Shown here: piece by piece, positions 23,043-30,058 of the stretch
Layout: every line of letters begins with the position of its first letter
Position numbering within the stretch: the stretch's first letter is position 1
Source: Clostridium sp. CAG:138
Lineage (GTDB): Bacteria > Bacillota > Clostridia > Christensenellales > CAG-138
DNA: 30,058 nucleotides
Assembly (NCBI GenBank): GCA_000435055.1
Contig: FR879689.1
Span: 45,194 to 75,251 of the forward strand
Reading direction: 5' to 3'
Program-made: the position numbers and the translations under genes
The notes under the pieces: generated by a model
What the model saw: only the letters and a program-made list of their open reading frames with translations
Told to the model about the DNA's origin: nothing
Databases searched by the model: none

Positions 23043-23144
23043 GTTTTTTTAAGTGTTTTTATCGGCTTAATCCGTTGTTCGGCCGTGCATTCGGATGTTT
23101 TGCCCGAATTTATCGGTATGATGCAATTTTTTCTTGTTCGGGTA

Positions 23145-23173
23145 TTGAATATTTTCTTCAAAAATGTTACCAT
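23145..23173 (+). promoter_or_regulatory. Candidate promoter of the M18 aminopeptidase gene
   Basis: TTGAAT (23145-23150), 17 bases, TACCAT (23168-23173). Each hexamer matches consensus at four of six positions. Confidence 0.5.
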
Positions 23174-23179
23174 ATTGCT

Positions 23180-23340
23180 TGAAAACAGAGGCATCCCCGC
23201 CGCCTTTGCCCGTTGACGGGAACGGGCGGCGCAAAGTTGCTCTCGGGTGAGCGGTGATTAAACCGCGCTTTGTGCAAAATGTTCCGAATGTTTTGCGCAA
23301 AGCCCTTAAACCGGCGTTTACCCAATCAAAAAACGGAGGA
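23180..23340 (+). other. Structured 5' leader of the aminopeptidase gene
   Basis: Three hairpins follow in order. GCCCGTT-GACGGG-AACGGGC spans 23208-23227, with an alternative CGCCGCC/GGCGGCG pairing (23198-23204 with 23225-23231). GCGGT/ACCGC spans 23251-23266. GCTTTGTGCAAAA pairs with TTTTGCGCAAAGC (23267-23303, one G-T pair). None has a T-tail. The ribosome binding site CGGAGGA follows at 23334. No known riboswitch consensus was recognised. Confidence 0.5.
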
Positions 23341-23352
23341 TAAATTGTTTCT

Positions 23353-24735
23353 ATGGAAAGAAAGAATGCTTGGAAAACCTATTCCGAAGAAGATATTTCA
23401 AAGCTCAACGCAATTTCTGCCGAATACGTCAAGTTCCTTGACAACGGCAAAACCGAGCGCGAATGCGTTGCACAGACTGTTGAAATGGCAAAAGCAAAGG
23501 GTTATCGCGACCTTAACACCGTCATTGCAAACGGCGAAAAGCTCAACCCCGGCGACTGCGTCTATTCCGACTTCATGGGCAAAGCGCTCATGCTTTTCAA
23601 AATCGGCAAACAGCCCATTTTCAAGGGTCTGAACATCGTCGGTGCTCATATTGACTCCCCCCGCATTGACCTTAAGCAGAATCCCCTCTATGAGGACACC
23701 GATTTTGCATATCTCGACACGCATTACTACGGCGGTATCAAAAAGTATCAGTGGGTTGCAATGCCCCTTGCAATGCACGGCGTTGTTGCAAAGAAGGACG
23801 GCACGCTTGTTAACATCGTTATCGGTGAAGATCCCTCCGATCCCGTCATCGGCATTTCCGACCTGCTTCCTCACCTCAGCCGCGATCAGATGAGCAAAAA
23901 GGGTTCCGTTGTTATCGAAGGTGAAGAGCTGAACATCATCATCGGCAGCAAACCCCTCAACGATGAAGAAAAAGAGCCCGTCAAGGCTGCTGTTCTTGCT
24001 CTGCTCAAAGAAAAATACGATATCGAAGAAGAGGACTTCCTCTCCGCCGAACTGGAAGTTGTTCCCGCCGGTGCAGCACGCGATTTCGGTCTTGACCGCA
24101 GCATGATCATAGGTTACGGCCACGATGACCGCGTTTGCGCATATGCTTCCGTCAATGCGATCCTCAGCATTGACGAAACGCCCGAATACACCTGCTGCTG
24201 CCTGCTTGCCGACAAGGAAGAGATCGGCTCCGTCGGCGCAACCGGTATGCACGGCAAGTATTTCGAAAACGCTGTTGCAGAGCTTGTAAACGCAACAGGC
24301 GACTATTCCGACCTGCTCGTTCGCCGCGCACTCACCGCCTGCCGTATGCTCAGCTGCGATGTCAGTGCGGGCTATGACCCCAATTTTGCGAGCGTATTTG
24401 AACGCAAGAATTCGGCATACCTCGGCAGGGGCGTTTGCTTCAATAAGTACACCGGTTCCGGCGGCAAGAGCGGTTCCAACGACGCCAACGCCGAATACAT
24501 GGGCAAGCTCCGCAGGCTGATGGATGACGCAAACGTCAACTTCCAGACTGCCGAACTCGGCAAAGTCGATCAGGGCGGCGGCGGCACCATCGCTTACATC
24601 TGCGCTAATTACGGCATGGAAGTCATCGACAGCGGCGTTGCAGTGCTGTCCATGCATGCTCCGTGGGAAATCATCTCCAAGGCCGACCTGTACGAAGCAG
24701 TTAAGGCTTACCATGCCTTTATGCTGAAGGCATAA
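23353..24735 (+). CDS. M18-family zinc aminopeptidase
   Basis: 460-residue cytoplasmic metallopeptidase that removes N-terminal residues (aspartyl or neutral) from peptides. Metal ligands and catalytic residues of the M18 family are in place: His99 and Asp101 in GAHIDSPRIDL, Asp258 in YGHDDRVCAY, Glu289-Glu290 in ADKEEIGS and His435 in SMHAPWEI. The length is typical of the bacterial family. GGAGGA lies 12 bases before the ATG, a little long, but no alternative start exists before the domain. It is monocistronic, with a structured leader before it. The last codons (Phe-Met-Leu-Lys-Ala-stop) form the first partial unit of a tandem repeat that continues past the stop. Confidence 0.93.
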   Translation: MERKNAWKTYSEEDISKLNAISAEYVKFLDNGKTERECVAQTVEMAKAKGYRDLNTVIANGEKLNPGDCVYSDFMGKALMLFKIGKQPIFKGLNIVGAHIDSPRIDLKQNPLYEDTDFAYLDTHYYGGIKKYQWVAMPLAMHGVVAKKDGTLVNIVIGEDPSDPVIGISDLLPHLSRDQMSKKGSVVIEGEELNIIIGSKPLNDEEKEPVKAAVLALLKEKYDIEEEDFLSAELEVVPAGAARDFGLDRSMIIGYGHDDRVCAYASVNAILSIDETPEYTCCCLLADKEEIGSVGATGMHGKYFENAVAELVNATGDYSDLLVRRALTACRMLSCDVSAGYDPNFASVFERKNSAYLGRGVCFNKYTGSGGKSGSNDANAEYMGKLRRLMDDANVNFQTAELGKVDQGGGGTIAYICANYGMEVIDSGVAVLSMHAPWEIISKADLYEAVKAYHAFMLKA

Positions 24736-24869
24736 AGTGGATTTATCACGAAGAGATAAATCTTTATGCTGAAAGCTTAAAGGGATTTATCGCGAAGAGA
24801 TAAATCTTTATGCTGAAAGCTTAAAACGGATTTTTTCTGAAAGAACAAATCTTTATACCGAACAAAAAC
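24717..24869 (+). repeat. Tandem 44-45-base repeats starting in the last codons of the aminopeptidase gene
   Basis: The motif CTTTATGCTGAARGCWTAAA starts at 24717 (inside the gene), 24762 and 24806, and in degenerate form at 24851. Between these copies lies GATTTATC-NCGAAGA-GATAAATC (24740-24762 and 24784-24806), a perfect 8-base hairpin stem repeated twice and decayed in the third unit (from 24829). Spacings are 45, 44 and 45 bases. The first copy encodes the end of the protein, and the later copies repeat that end including the TAA. Confidence 0.9.
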
Positions 24870-24913
24870 AGGGCTTAGCTGCGAATGAAACGGCAAGGCC
24901 CTGTTTTTTGTTG
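24861..24913. terminator. Terminator after the aminopeptidase gene
   Basis: AACAAAAACAGGGC pairs with GCCCTGTTTTTTGTT around a partly paired 23-base centre. T-runs on both strands suit it to stop both convergent genes. Confidence 0.85.
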
Positions 24914-24927
24914 AAATTATTTATGTC

Positions 24928-26331
24928 TTAATCGGAATTTTCGCCTTTGTTCTCTTCAAAAACAACGGTAATCTTTGTTCCCTTTCCCAATTCACTCGAA
25001 ATTGAGATTTGAGCTCCGTGACGCAGTGCAATATGTTTGACGATCGCAAGACCGAGTCCTGTTCCGCCCGTGCGCTTGCTGCGCCCCTTATCAACGCGGA
25101 AAAAGCGTTCAAAAACGCGGTCAAGCTTATCCTCCGGTATGCCTATGCCCGTGTCCTCAACGGAAATTGCGGGCCGTCCCTCGCTGCCGAAAACAGTTAC
25201 CGAAACCTTTCCGTTCCGTTTATTGTACCGAATTGCATTATCGCACAAGTTATAAATTAATTCCTCAAGCTGGCTGCGGCATCCGAACGTTTGAAAATGC
25301 TCACCCTCAACGGAAATCACAATTCCGTATTTTTCCGCTCCGGGAGCAAGGCTGTTTTCGGTCGCATGTGCCAAGTCAAGCAAATCAACGTTTTCAAAAT
25401 CATCACGTCCCTCAATGTAATCCAGTTCGCTGAGCTGAATTATGTCTGCAATCAACGACAGCAGACGGGAGGATTCCGAATGAATACGCCGCGCAAAGTT
25501 TTGAACATCCTCTTCCTTTGCAATGCCGGTGGCAATCATTTCGGCATAGCCGGAAATGCTCGTGAGCGGGGTTTTCAGCTCGTGCGAAACATTTGCCGTG
25601 AATTCCTGCCGCATCTGTTCCATATTGTTTTTTGCTGCCTGACGCTGCTTCAGGGTTTCAACAAAGGGCTTCAGCTCGTCAAACGGAACCGCAAACTCGC
25701 TGCCGTCCGCATGTTCCGCAATGCCCTGAAGCGGAGTGATAAGCGTTTTTGTAATGCGTTTTGAAAGATTTATTGCAAACAACGCTGCACCGACGGCGAG
25801 CGCAAGCAGCGAAGCACCCGCGAAAAGGAGATTTTCAGCTGCGGAATCGCCGCCGTGTACGGACAAAAGCAAATAGTCACCGTTGTTAAGCCTTGTTATC
25901 GTGCAGAAATTCAAATTAAAAAAAGAGCCGTTCCGTTTGCAAAGCAGGGCTGCTGTCTGACCCTTTTTCTCATCAAGCTTCATTCGCAAACGTTCGATGG
26001 TTTTGCCTGCGAAACAGCAAAGCGCAGAATTGCTGCCGCTTTTTAAATCGTCAATCGAAACGCTCTCCGCATTTCCCGCCGCATTCACCGCTTTAACCCG
26101 CTGCAAATCTTCCGAAACAAGCGCAATGCAGCCCTTTTGAGCAAATGCCCTTAACCGATGAATTTCTCCGGTTGAATCATAGATTTCCTTTGCGGAACAT
26201 GCAAGCGTTTCCGCGCCTGCTTCCCGCTCCGATAATGCGGATGCAGCACCGAAAATGCTTCCGACTGCAAACGCCGACAAAAGCACAATAAGAATAAACG
26301 GTATACATTGATTGTAGATTTTCTTTGTCAT
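24928..26331 (-). CDS. PhoR-like sensor histidine kinase
   Basis: 467-residue membrane sensor. A transmembrane segment near 8-30 and another near 166-187 enclose an extracytoplasmic domain of about 135 residues. After a HAMP-like/linker stretch, the dimerisation domain has the phospho-accepting His250 in FTANVSHELKTPLTSISG. The ATPase domain shows the N-box NLCDNAIRYN (361-370), G1 DTGIGI (393-398), the F-box FERFFRVD and G2 GGTGLGL (422-428). The start ATG overlaps the TGA of the response regulator (26328-26331), so they are translationally coupled. The next gene upstream on the same strand is a Na/Pi symporter with a PhoU-like tail, which supports phosphate sensing, though PhoR-like architecture alone would not prove it. 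Confidence 0.93.
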   Translation of the reverse strand: MTKKIYNQCIPFILIVLLSAFAVGSIFGAASALSEREAGAETLACSAKEIYDSTGEIHRLRAFAQKGCIALVSEDLQRVKAVNAAGNAESVSIDDLKSGSNSALCCFAGKTIERLRMKLDEKKGQTAALLCKRNGSFFNLNFCTITRLNNGDYLLLSVHGGDSAAENLLFAGASLLALAVGAALFAINLSKRITKTLITPLQGIAEHADGSEFAVPFDELKPFVETLKQRQAAKNNMEQMRQEFTANVSHELKTPLTSISGYAEMIATGIAKEEDVQNFARRIHSESSRLLSLIADIIQLSELDYIEGRDDFENVDLLDLAHATENSLAPGAEKYGIVISVEGEHFQTFGCRSQLEELIYNLCDNAIRYNKRNGKVSVTVFGSEGRPAISVEDTGIGIPEDKLDRVFERFFRVDKGRSKRTGGTGLGLAIVKHIALRHGAQISISSELGKGTKITVVFEENKGENSD

Positions 26332-26996
26332 TGCATTTCTATTTTGTATCCGACATTTCGAACCGTTTTTATCAGATCTCCGCATGAACCGAGCTTTTGC
26401 CGAAGTGTTTTGACGTGAACGTCCACTGTTCGGCTTTCACCCGCAAAATCGGTTCCCCAAACAAGAACCATCAGCTTTTCGCGGCTCAGTACCATTCCGC
26501 AGTTGGAAACCAGAGCTTTAAGCAGCTCATATTCGGTATAGGTCAATGCGCATTGCCGTCCTTCAGCGCACACAAGCCTTCGCCCGTCATCCAACGAAAT
26601 GCCGCCGACACTGTAATTATTCGGAGCCGCTCCGTCTGTTCTGCGTAAAACGGCTTTGACCCTTGAAATCAATTCCGAAACCCCGAAAGGTTTTGTTATG
26701 TAATCATCGGCTCCGCTGTCCAGCCCGCGTACCGCATCTGCTTCGCCCGACTTTGCACTCACAATTATTATCGGAATCTTTCTTGTTTCGGCGGAATCCC
26801 TCAGTCGGCGCAAAATTGTCAATCCGTCCTCGCCCGGCAGCATGAGATCCAATATCACAAGCGTGGGAAGACGCCTTGCAACAGCTGAAAAAAAGCTTTC
26901 GGAATCTTCAAAAAGCTCCGTACCGAAACCGCTGTTTTTCAAGGCATAGCATTCCATTTGCCCTATATTCTCATCATCTTCAACGATATATATCAT
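26328..26996 (-). CDS. PhoB-like response regulator (OmpR family)
   Basis: 222 residues. The receiver domain has the acidic pair Asp7-Asp8 (IVEDDEN), the phosphoacceptor Asp50 in VILDLMLPGEDG, Ser80 in IIVSAK and Lys102 in ITKPFG. The C-terminal winged helix (about 128-222) ends with the recognition-helix segment SRTVDVHVKTLRQKLG and VRNVGYKIE. All phosphotransfer residues are intact, in contrast to the Spo0A-like protein at the right edge. GAGGAA precedes the ATG. It is first in the operon with the kinase, behind a near-consensus promoter at 27044-27072. Its targets probably include the neighbouring Na/Pi symporter gene, which is inference. Confidence 0.93.
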   Translation of the reverse strand: MIYIVEDDENIGQMECYALKNSGFGTELFEDSESFFSAVARRLPTLVILDLMLPGEDGLTILRRLRDSAETRKIPIIIVSAKSGEADAVRGLDSGADDYITKPFGVSELISRVKAVLRRTDGAAPNNYSVGGISLDDGRRLVCAEGRQCALTYTEYELLKALVSNCGMVLSREKLMVLVWGTDFAGESRTVDVHVKTLRQKLGSCGDLIKTVRNVGYKIEMQ

Positions 26997-27043
26997 CCGT
27001 TCCTCTTTCCGTCCGACTTTTCGGAAACACTGTTTCGCGTTAA

Positions 27044-27072
27044 ATTATAGCCTTTTAACAACATTTTTGCAA
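27044..27072 (-). promoter_or_regulatory. Promoter of the two-component operon
   Basis: Minus-strand TTGCAA (27072-27067), 17 bases, TATAAT (27049-27044). The spacer includes TTGTTAAAA. I could not confirm a Pho box. Confidence 0.7.
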
Positions 27073-27104
27073 GGCGTCCGAAGCAAGATTCCCCTTAAAC
27101 ACAA

Positions 27105-27137
27105 ACACGCCCGCAGAGTTTTCGCTGCGGGCGGTGT
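27105..27137 (-). terminator. Terminator of the Na/Pi symporter gene
   Basis: GCCCGCAG (27109-27116) pairs with CTGCGGGC (27125-27132), extended by ACAC/GTGT. On the minus strand GTTTGTGTTTA follows. Confidence 0.7.
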
Positions 27138-27176
27138 TGTCAAATGCTAATCCTTGAAATCCGTTTCCCGTTTCCT

Positions 27177-28937
27177 TCAAGGCGTATTTTTCAAAGCATA
27201 CTTTTCTCTGTATTCGTTATAGCTTTTCACAAACTCTTCATTGTTTGTGTTTTTGAGATTATGCAGATACGCATGCGCATCCATCATGCCCTCAACAAGC
27301 TCCAGTTTGCAAACGGCAATATTCGAACAGTGATCGCTTATTCGCTCGAAATTTGCAAGAATATCATTCAAAACAAATCCCAGCTCAATGGTGCATTCGC
27401 CGTCCTTAAGCCGTTTGATATGCGCGGCGCGAATGTTTGTGTTAAGCTCGTCAACAACCTCTTCAAGCGGTTCAACATGCCTTGCGGCATCCGCGGAATC
27501 GGAAACGAACCCCCCGATTGCTATGCCGACGATCTCATCGATCGCACCCGTCATAACCTTAAGCTCCGCCTGCGCCGCGGGAGAAAAGCTTAATTTCTTT
27601 TCCGCCATTTCGCGTGCACTCTGAGCAATGTTCAGCGCATGGTCGCTTATGCGTTCAAAATCCGTTATTGAATGCAGAATTTTTGTAACATCGCGGCTGT
27701 CCGCATCCGAAAGCTCCTGCATAGAAACTTTTACAAGGTATGTGCCGATTTCATCTTCGTAATTATCGGCCTCTTTTTCAAGCTTTGCAACCTCATTATA
27801 GCCTTTTTCGCTGTAGTTCCCGAGCAGCGCAATTGCAGCCTGAACGCTTTTCCGCACAAGCTTCGCCATATCCGCCGCAAGTACACGCGTTTGTTCAACC
27901 GCAATTGCGGGTGTTGCAAGCAGCCTTTCGTCAAGCATGACCGGCTGCGGATCATCCTTTGAATCGGGAATGGACAGCACCGCAAGCCTTTCAAGCTGTT
28001 TTCCGAACGGCAGCAGCATCAGCGTGTAAATCACGCTGAACAGCGTGTGCACAATCGCAATCTGAAACGTATCGATTGTTTTATCCATAAAATCGAACTT
28101 CAGGAATGCGTTCAGCGTGTAGAAAACAATCGTGCAGATAATTGTTCCGATTACATTAAAGTACAGATGAATAAACGATGCTCTTCTTGCGTTTTTGGTT
28201 GTTCCGATCGCGGCAATCATTGCGGTTATGCATGTGCCGATATGCTGACCCATGATTATCGGTATCGCACTGCCGAATGTGACCGCACCGGTTGCGGAAA
28301 GAGCCTGCAAAATGCCTACCGAGGCGGAAGAGCTTTGAATTATTGCCGTCAAAATGCAGCCGACAACTATCGAAAGAATCGGATTTTTTCCGAAAATTAC
28401 GAATAGGTTTGTGAATTCGGGCACATTTTTGAGCGGTTCAACGCTTTCGCTCATTATATTCATGCCGAACATCAGCACGGCAAAGCCGATCATGACCGAA
28501 CCGATGTTGCGTCTGCGTTCGCGCTTTGAAAACATTTGAAGTGCAACGCCTATGATGGCAAGAATCGGCGTGAAGCTCATCGGATTCAGAAGCTGAATAA
28601 AAAAGCTGCTGCCGCTTATGCCGGTAAGGCTGAGAATCCATGCCGTGACGGTCGTTCCGATGTTTGCACCCATAATAACGCCGACAGCCTGCCCAAGCTG
28701 CATAAGTCCCGAGTTTACAAAGCCGACAACCATTACCGTTGTTGCCGCGGATGATTGGATGACTGCCGTGACGGCAACGCCGAGCAGCAGTCCCTTTATT
28801 GTGCTGTTGGTAAGCTTCGACAGTATGCTTTTGAGCTGGCTTCCCGCTGCTTTTTCAAGGGATTTTCCCAAAACATCCATTCCGTAAAGGAACAGAGCAA
28901 TGCCGCCAACCAAAGACAGCACGTCAAAAAATGTCAT
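27177..28937 (-). CDS. Na/Pi cotransporter family protein with C-terminal PhoU-like domain
   Basis: 586 residues. The N-terminal 330 hold two inverted membrane repeats typical of the Na/Pi cotransporter (NptA/YjbB-like) family, each with the substrate motif: TAVIQSSAATTVMVVG (near 57-72) and TAIIQSSSASVGILQA (near 200-215), plus GANIGTTVTAW and GQHIGTCITA. The remaining 240 residues are helical and PhoU-like, with the doubled pattern FERISDHALNIA and FERISDHCSNIA. It imports, or in some bacteria exports, phosphate with sodium across the cytoplasmic membrane. GGAGG lies five bases before ATG 28937. It stands between the two-component genes and the Spo0A-like gene, in its own transcription unit with the promoter at 29000-29028. 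Confidence 0.93.
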   Translation of the reverse strand: MTFFDVLSLVGGIALFLYGMDVLGKSLEKAAGSQLKSILSKLTNSTIKGLLLGVAVTAVIQSSAATTVMVVGFVNSGLMQLGQAVGVIMGANIGTTVTAWILSLTGISGSSFFIQLLNPMSFTPILAIIGVALQMFSKRERRRNIGSVMIGFAVLMFGMNIMSESVEPLKNVPEFTNLFVIFGKNPILSIVVGCILTAIIQSSSASVGILQALSATGAVTFGSAIPIIMGQHIGTCITAMIAAIGTTKNARRASFIHLYFNVIGTIICTIVFYTLNAFLKFDFMDKTIDTFQIAIVHTLFSVIYTLMLLPFGKQLERLAVLSIPDSKDDPQPVMLDERLLATPAIAVEQTRVLAADMAKLVRKSVQAAIALLGNYSEKGYNEVAKLEKEADNYEDEIGTYLVKVSMQELSDADSRDVTKILHSITDFERISDHALNIAQSAREMAEKKLSFSPAAQAELKVMTGAIDEIVGIAIGGFVSDSADAARHVEPLEEVVDELNTNIRAAHIKRLKDGECTIELGFVLNDILANFERISDHCSNIAVCKLELVEGMMDAHAYLHNLKNTNNEEFVKSYNEYREKYALKNTP

Positions 28938-28999
28938 ACATTCCTCCGAATCAGCACGCCGTGCCGTTTCCCCGCGGCATCGGCGGCAATATTTGCGTC

Positions 29000-29030
29000 G
29001 TTATATCCTGCCCCGCGCTTTTGCGCAAAA
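29000..29030 (-). promoter_or_regulatory. Promoter of the Na/Pi symporter gene with palindrome over the -35
   Basis: Minus-strand TTGCGC (29028-29023), 17 bases, TATAAC (29005-29000). The perfect 12-base palindrome TTTTGCGCAAAA (29019-29030) covers the -35. A 10-base palindrome TAACATGTTA lies just upstream (29040-29049). Confidence 0.6.
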
Positions 29031-29049
29031 TGGGACAAATAACATGTTA

Positions 29050-29546
29050 CAACCGCATTTGCGCCGAGTCAACGGGGTAAATGTAAAGAATTTGTAAAAT
29101 TATTTTGATATTGTTTAATATTTTTGCTGTTTGAATGTTTATTTTTGCTGCACTTCAGGCATAAGCATTTCAAAGTCTGTGAATTTTTTTGTTTGACCAA
29201 ATCCGACACAACTCATTTACCGCACCGTTTGGAACAATGCGAGCGATTTTTATATTGATTTCAAATCCGCTTTTTCGACTGTCCCGACCTTCCCGCTTCG
29301 CTCTTCCTTTTTGGTTTTCGCATTGCTTTTTATTGAATCGACACAAAAAACCCATATATACTCGGCTTTTTTTGCAGCGCAGGGTCGTTTTTTTATGCAT
29401 TTTGGATTTCAAAACGGTTGAAACAATTAAAAAAAGTGCGCAATTTCAATTTCTTTTGCAGAACGGATACAAAATTGCACAAGTCATATTCTTTTTTAAC
29501 GCAAAAGAATACAAACTTTTTGGTGGAAATGTGCGTTTTTCTGCGG
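29050..29546. other. AT-rich intergenic region before the Spo0A-like gene
   Basis: About 500 bases, visibly richer in A and T than its neighbours. A 120-codon plus-strand frame (29189-29551) lacks a ribosome binding site and has an unnatural composition, so I do not call it. An inverted repeat ATTCTTTT-TTAACGC-AAAAGAAT lies at 29488-29510. No RNA gene or terminator was recognised. Confidence 0.6.
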
Positions 29547-29552
29547 TATAAT
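29547..29552 (+). promoter_or_regulatory. -10 box of the Spo0A-like gene
   Basis: A perfect TATAAT is followed by a short leader and GAGGAGG at 29574-29580. No good -35 lies 16-18 bases upstream, so activation may need another factor, possibly at the inverted repeat 29488-29510. Confidence 0.4.
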
Positions 29553-29588
29553 TCAACCATAACAAAAAACACCGAGGAGGACATGACA

Positions 29589-30058
29589 ATGTCAGAATAC
29601 AGGGTTATCATCGCGGACGGGAACGCTCAGTTCCGTCACACAACCGCAGAATTCTTCCGAACGGACAAAGAAATTATCCGCGTTGAAGAAGCGACGGACG
29701 GGCAGGCCGCTCTTGAAAAGATGCGTGAAGAACATTTTGACGTTCTTATCACGGAATTGGTAATGCCGAAACTGGACGGGCTGGATCTTTTGGATCAGCT
29801 TCGTATTGAGTCGGCGCACCGACCATCGGTAATCATCGTTGTTTCGTACATGCGGAATGACAACCTGCTTCAGCGTTCATTCGCCAAAGGTGCCGGCTAT
29901 GTCATGCTTAAGCCGGTGGAACCTGAATTTCTGTATCGCAGGATGCGCGATTTGCTTGAAACCTGTGTCAACGAGCGCGACATCGGTTTTGCACCGCCTT
30001 CCGCAGTCAAAAGCCTTGATGAAAAAATCACCTCCGTTTTCCTCTCCGTCGGCATTCC
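29589..30058 (+). CDS. Spo0A-like response regulator with degenerate receiver (C-terminus off the right edge)
   Basis: 156 codons are visible. Residues 1-123 form a CheY-like receiver. After a linker (near 131-141), SLDEKITSVFLSVGI begins the Spo0A-type DNA-binding domain. The receiver is altered: the first strand reads VIIADGN (Asp10 kept, the second acidic residue replaced by Gly11), and the phosphoacceptor position is Glu56 (ITELVMPKLDG, codon GAA at 29754-29756) where Spo0A has Asp. Ser86 and Lys108 (MLKP) are kept. It may act without phosphorylation, or Glu may mimic the phosphorylated state, as D-to-E changes do in some regulators. Of two in-frame ATGs, 29589 has GGAGG at eight bases; 29583 is too close. 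The usual upstream partner spoIVB is absent. A Spo0A paralogue rather than the master regulator is possible. Confidence 0.85.
   Translation, partial: MSEYRVIIADGNAQFRHTTAEFFRTDKEIIRVEEATDGQAALEKMREEHFDVLITELVMPKLDGLDLLDQLRIESAHRPSVIIVVSYMRNDNLLQRSFAKGAGYVMLKPVEPEFLYRRMRDLLETCVNERDIGFAPPSAVKSLDEKITSVFLSVGI

Noticed and set aside
23180..23340. T-box or terminator in the aminopeptidase leader
   Set aside because: The T-box bulge sequence is absent, and no hairpin is followed by a T-tract.
23398..24714. Long antisense frame (438 codons) opposite the aminopeptidase gene
   Set aside because: It mirrors the third-position bias of the real gene, has no ribosome binding site, and the plus strand carries every M18 motif.
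24717..24869. CRISPR-like array
   Set aside because: The units are contiguous tandem copies without unique spacers, and no cas genes are present.
29336..29342. Possible 0A box (ATCGACA) upstream of the Spo0A-like gene
   Set aside because: One mismatch to a 7-base core is expected by chance in 500 bases, and no second site is nearby.
29189..29551. 120-codon frame before the Spo0A-like gene
   Set aside because: Very rich in Phe and Arg from T-runs, no ribosome binding site, and it covers the -10 box of the next gene.

Overview
The window looks like chromosomal DNA of an anaerobic Firmicute of the class Clostridia, probably an uncultured gut lineage. The reasons are a Spo0A-type regulator at the right edge, a clostridial Crt/Hbd pair, secreted proteins with dockerin-like C-termini, a TIGR03905-type TSCPD protein, a pair resembling the DUF6323/DUF6179 families, strong AGGAGG-type ribosome binding sites and consensus vegetative promoters. 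There are no rRNA genes, insertion sequences, phage genes or CRISPR arrays. The placement is inferred from protein families recognised by eye; no database search was run.

Layout. 1-884 (minus): a TSCPD protein and a SpoU/TrmH RNA methyltransferase that runs off the left edge. 1235-2221 (plus): a secreted dockerin protein. 2414-4087 (plus): Crt and Hbd, which interconvert crotonyl-CoA, 3-hydroxybutyryl-CoA and acetoacetyl-CoA. 4315-6321 (minus): a conserved pair of unknown function; the first gene is cut by an in-frame TAA, with its tail intact downstream. 6935-12260 (plus): a membrane-anchored XRE regulator and two ABC-2 transporter systems. 12456-16362 (minus): an orphan radical SAM enzyme, then a TldE-like/TldD protease pair. 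16643-17650 (plus): an aldo/keto reductase with a ferredoxin-like tail. 17739-17812 (plus): tRNA-Trp. 18163-19101 (plus): carbamate kinase. 19320-20471 (minus): an AlkD-Nudix fusion. 20633-22942 (minus): a large multidomain secreted dockerin protein. 23353-24735 (plus): an M18 aminopeptidase followed by a tandem repeat that begins inside its last codons. 24928-28937 (minus): a PhoR/PhoB-like two-component pair and a Na/Pi symporter with a PhoU-like tail. 29589-end (plus): a Spo0A-like regulator.

How they work together. The clear functional units are Crt-Hbd (acyl-CoA metabolism), the two-transporter block with its regulator, TldD-TldE (peptide processing), and the phosphate module (sensor kinase, regulator, symporter). 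The most unusual points are the Spo0A-like receiver, which has Glu in place of the phosphoacceptor Asp and has lost one acidic-pocket Asp; the single-base nonsense codon in the DUF6323-like gene; the AlkD-Nudix fusion; and several structured or repeated elements in untranslated regions.
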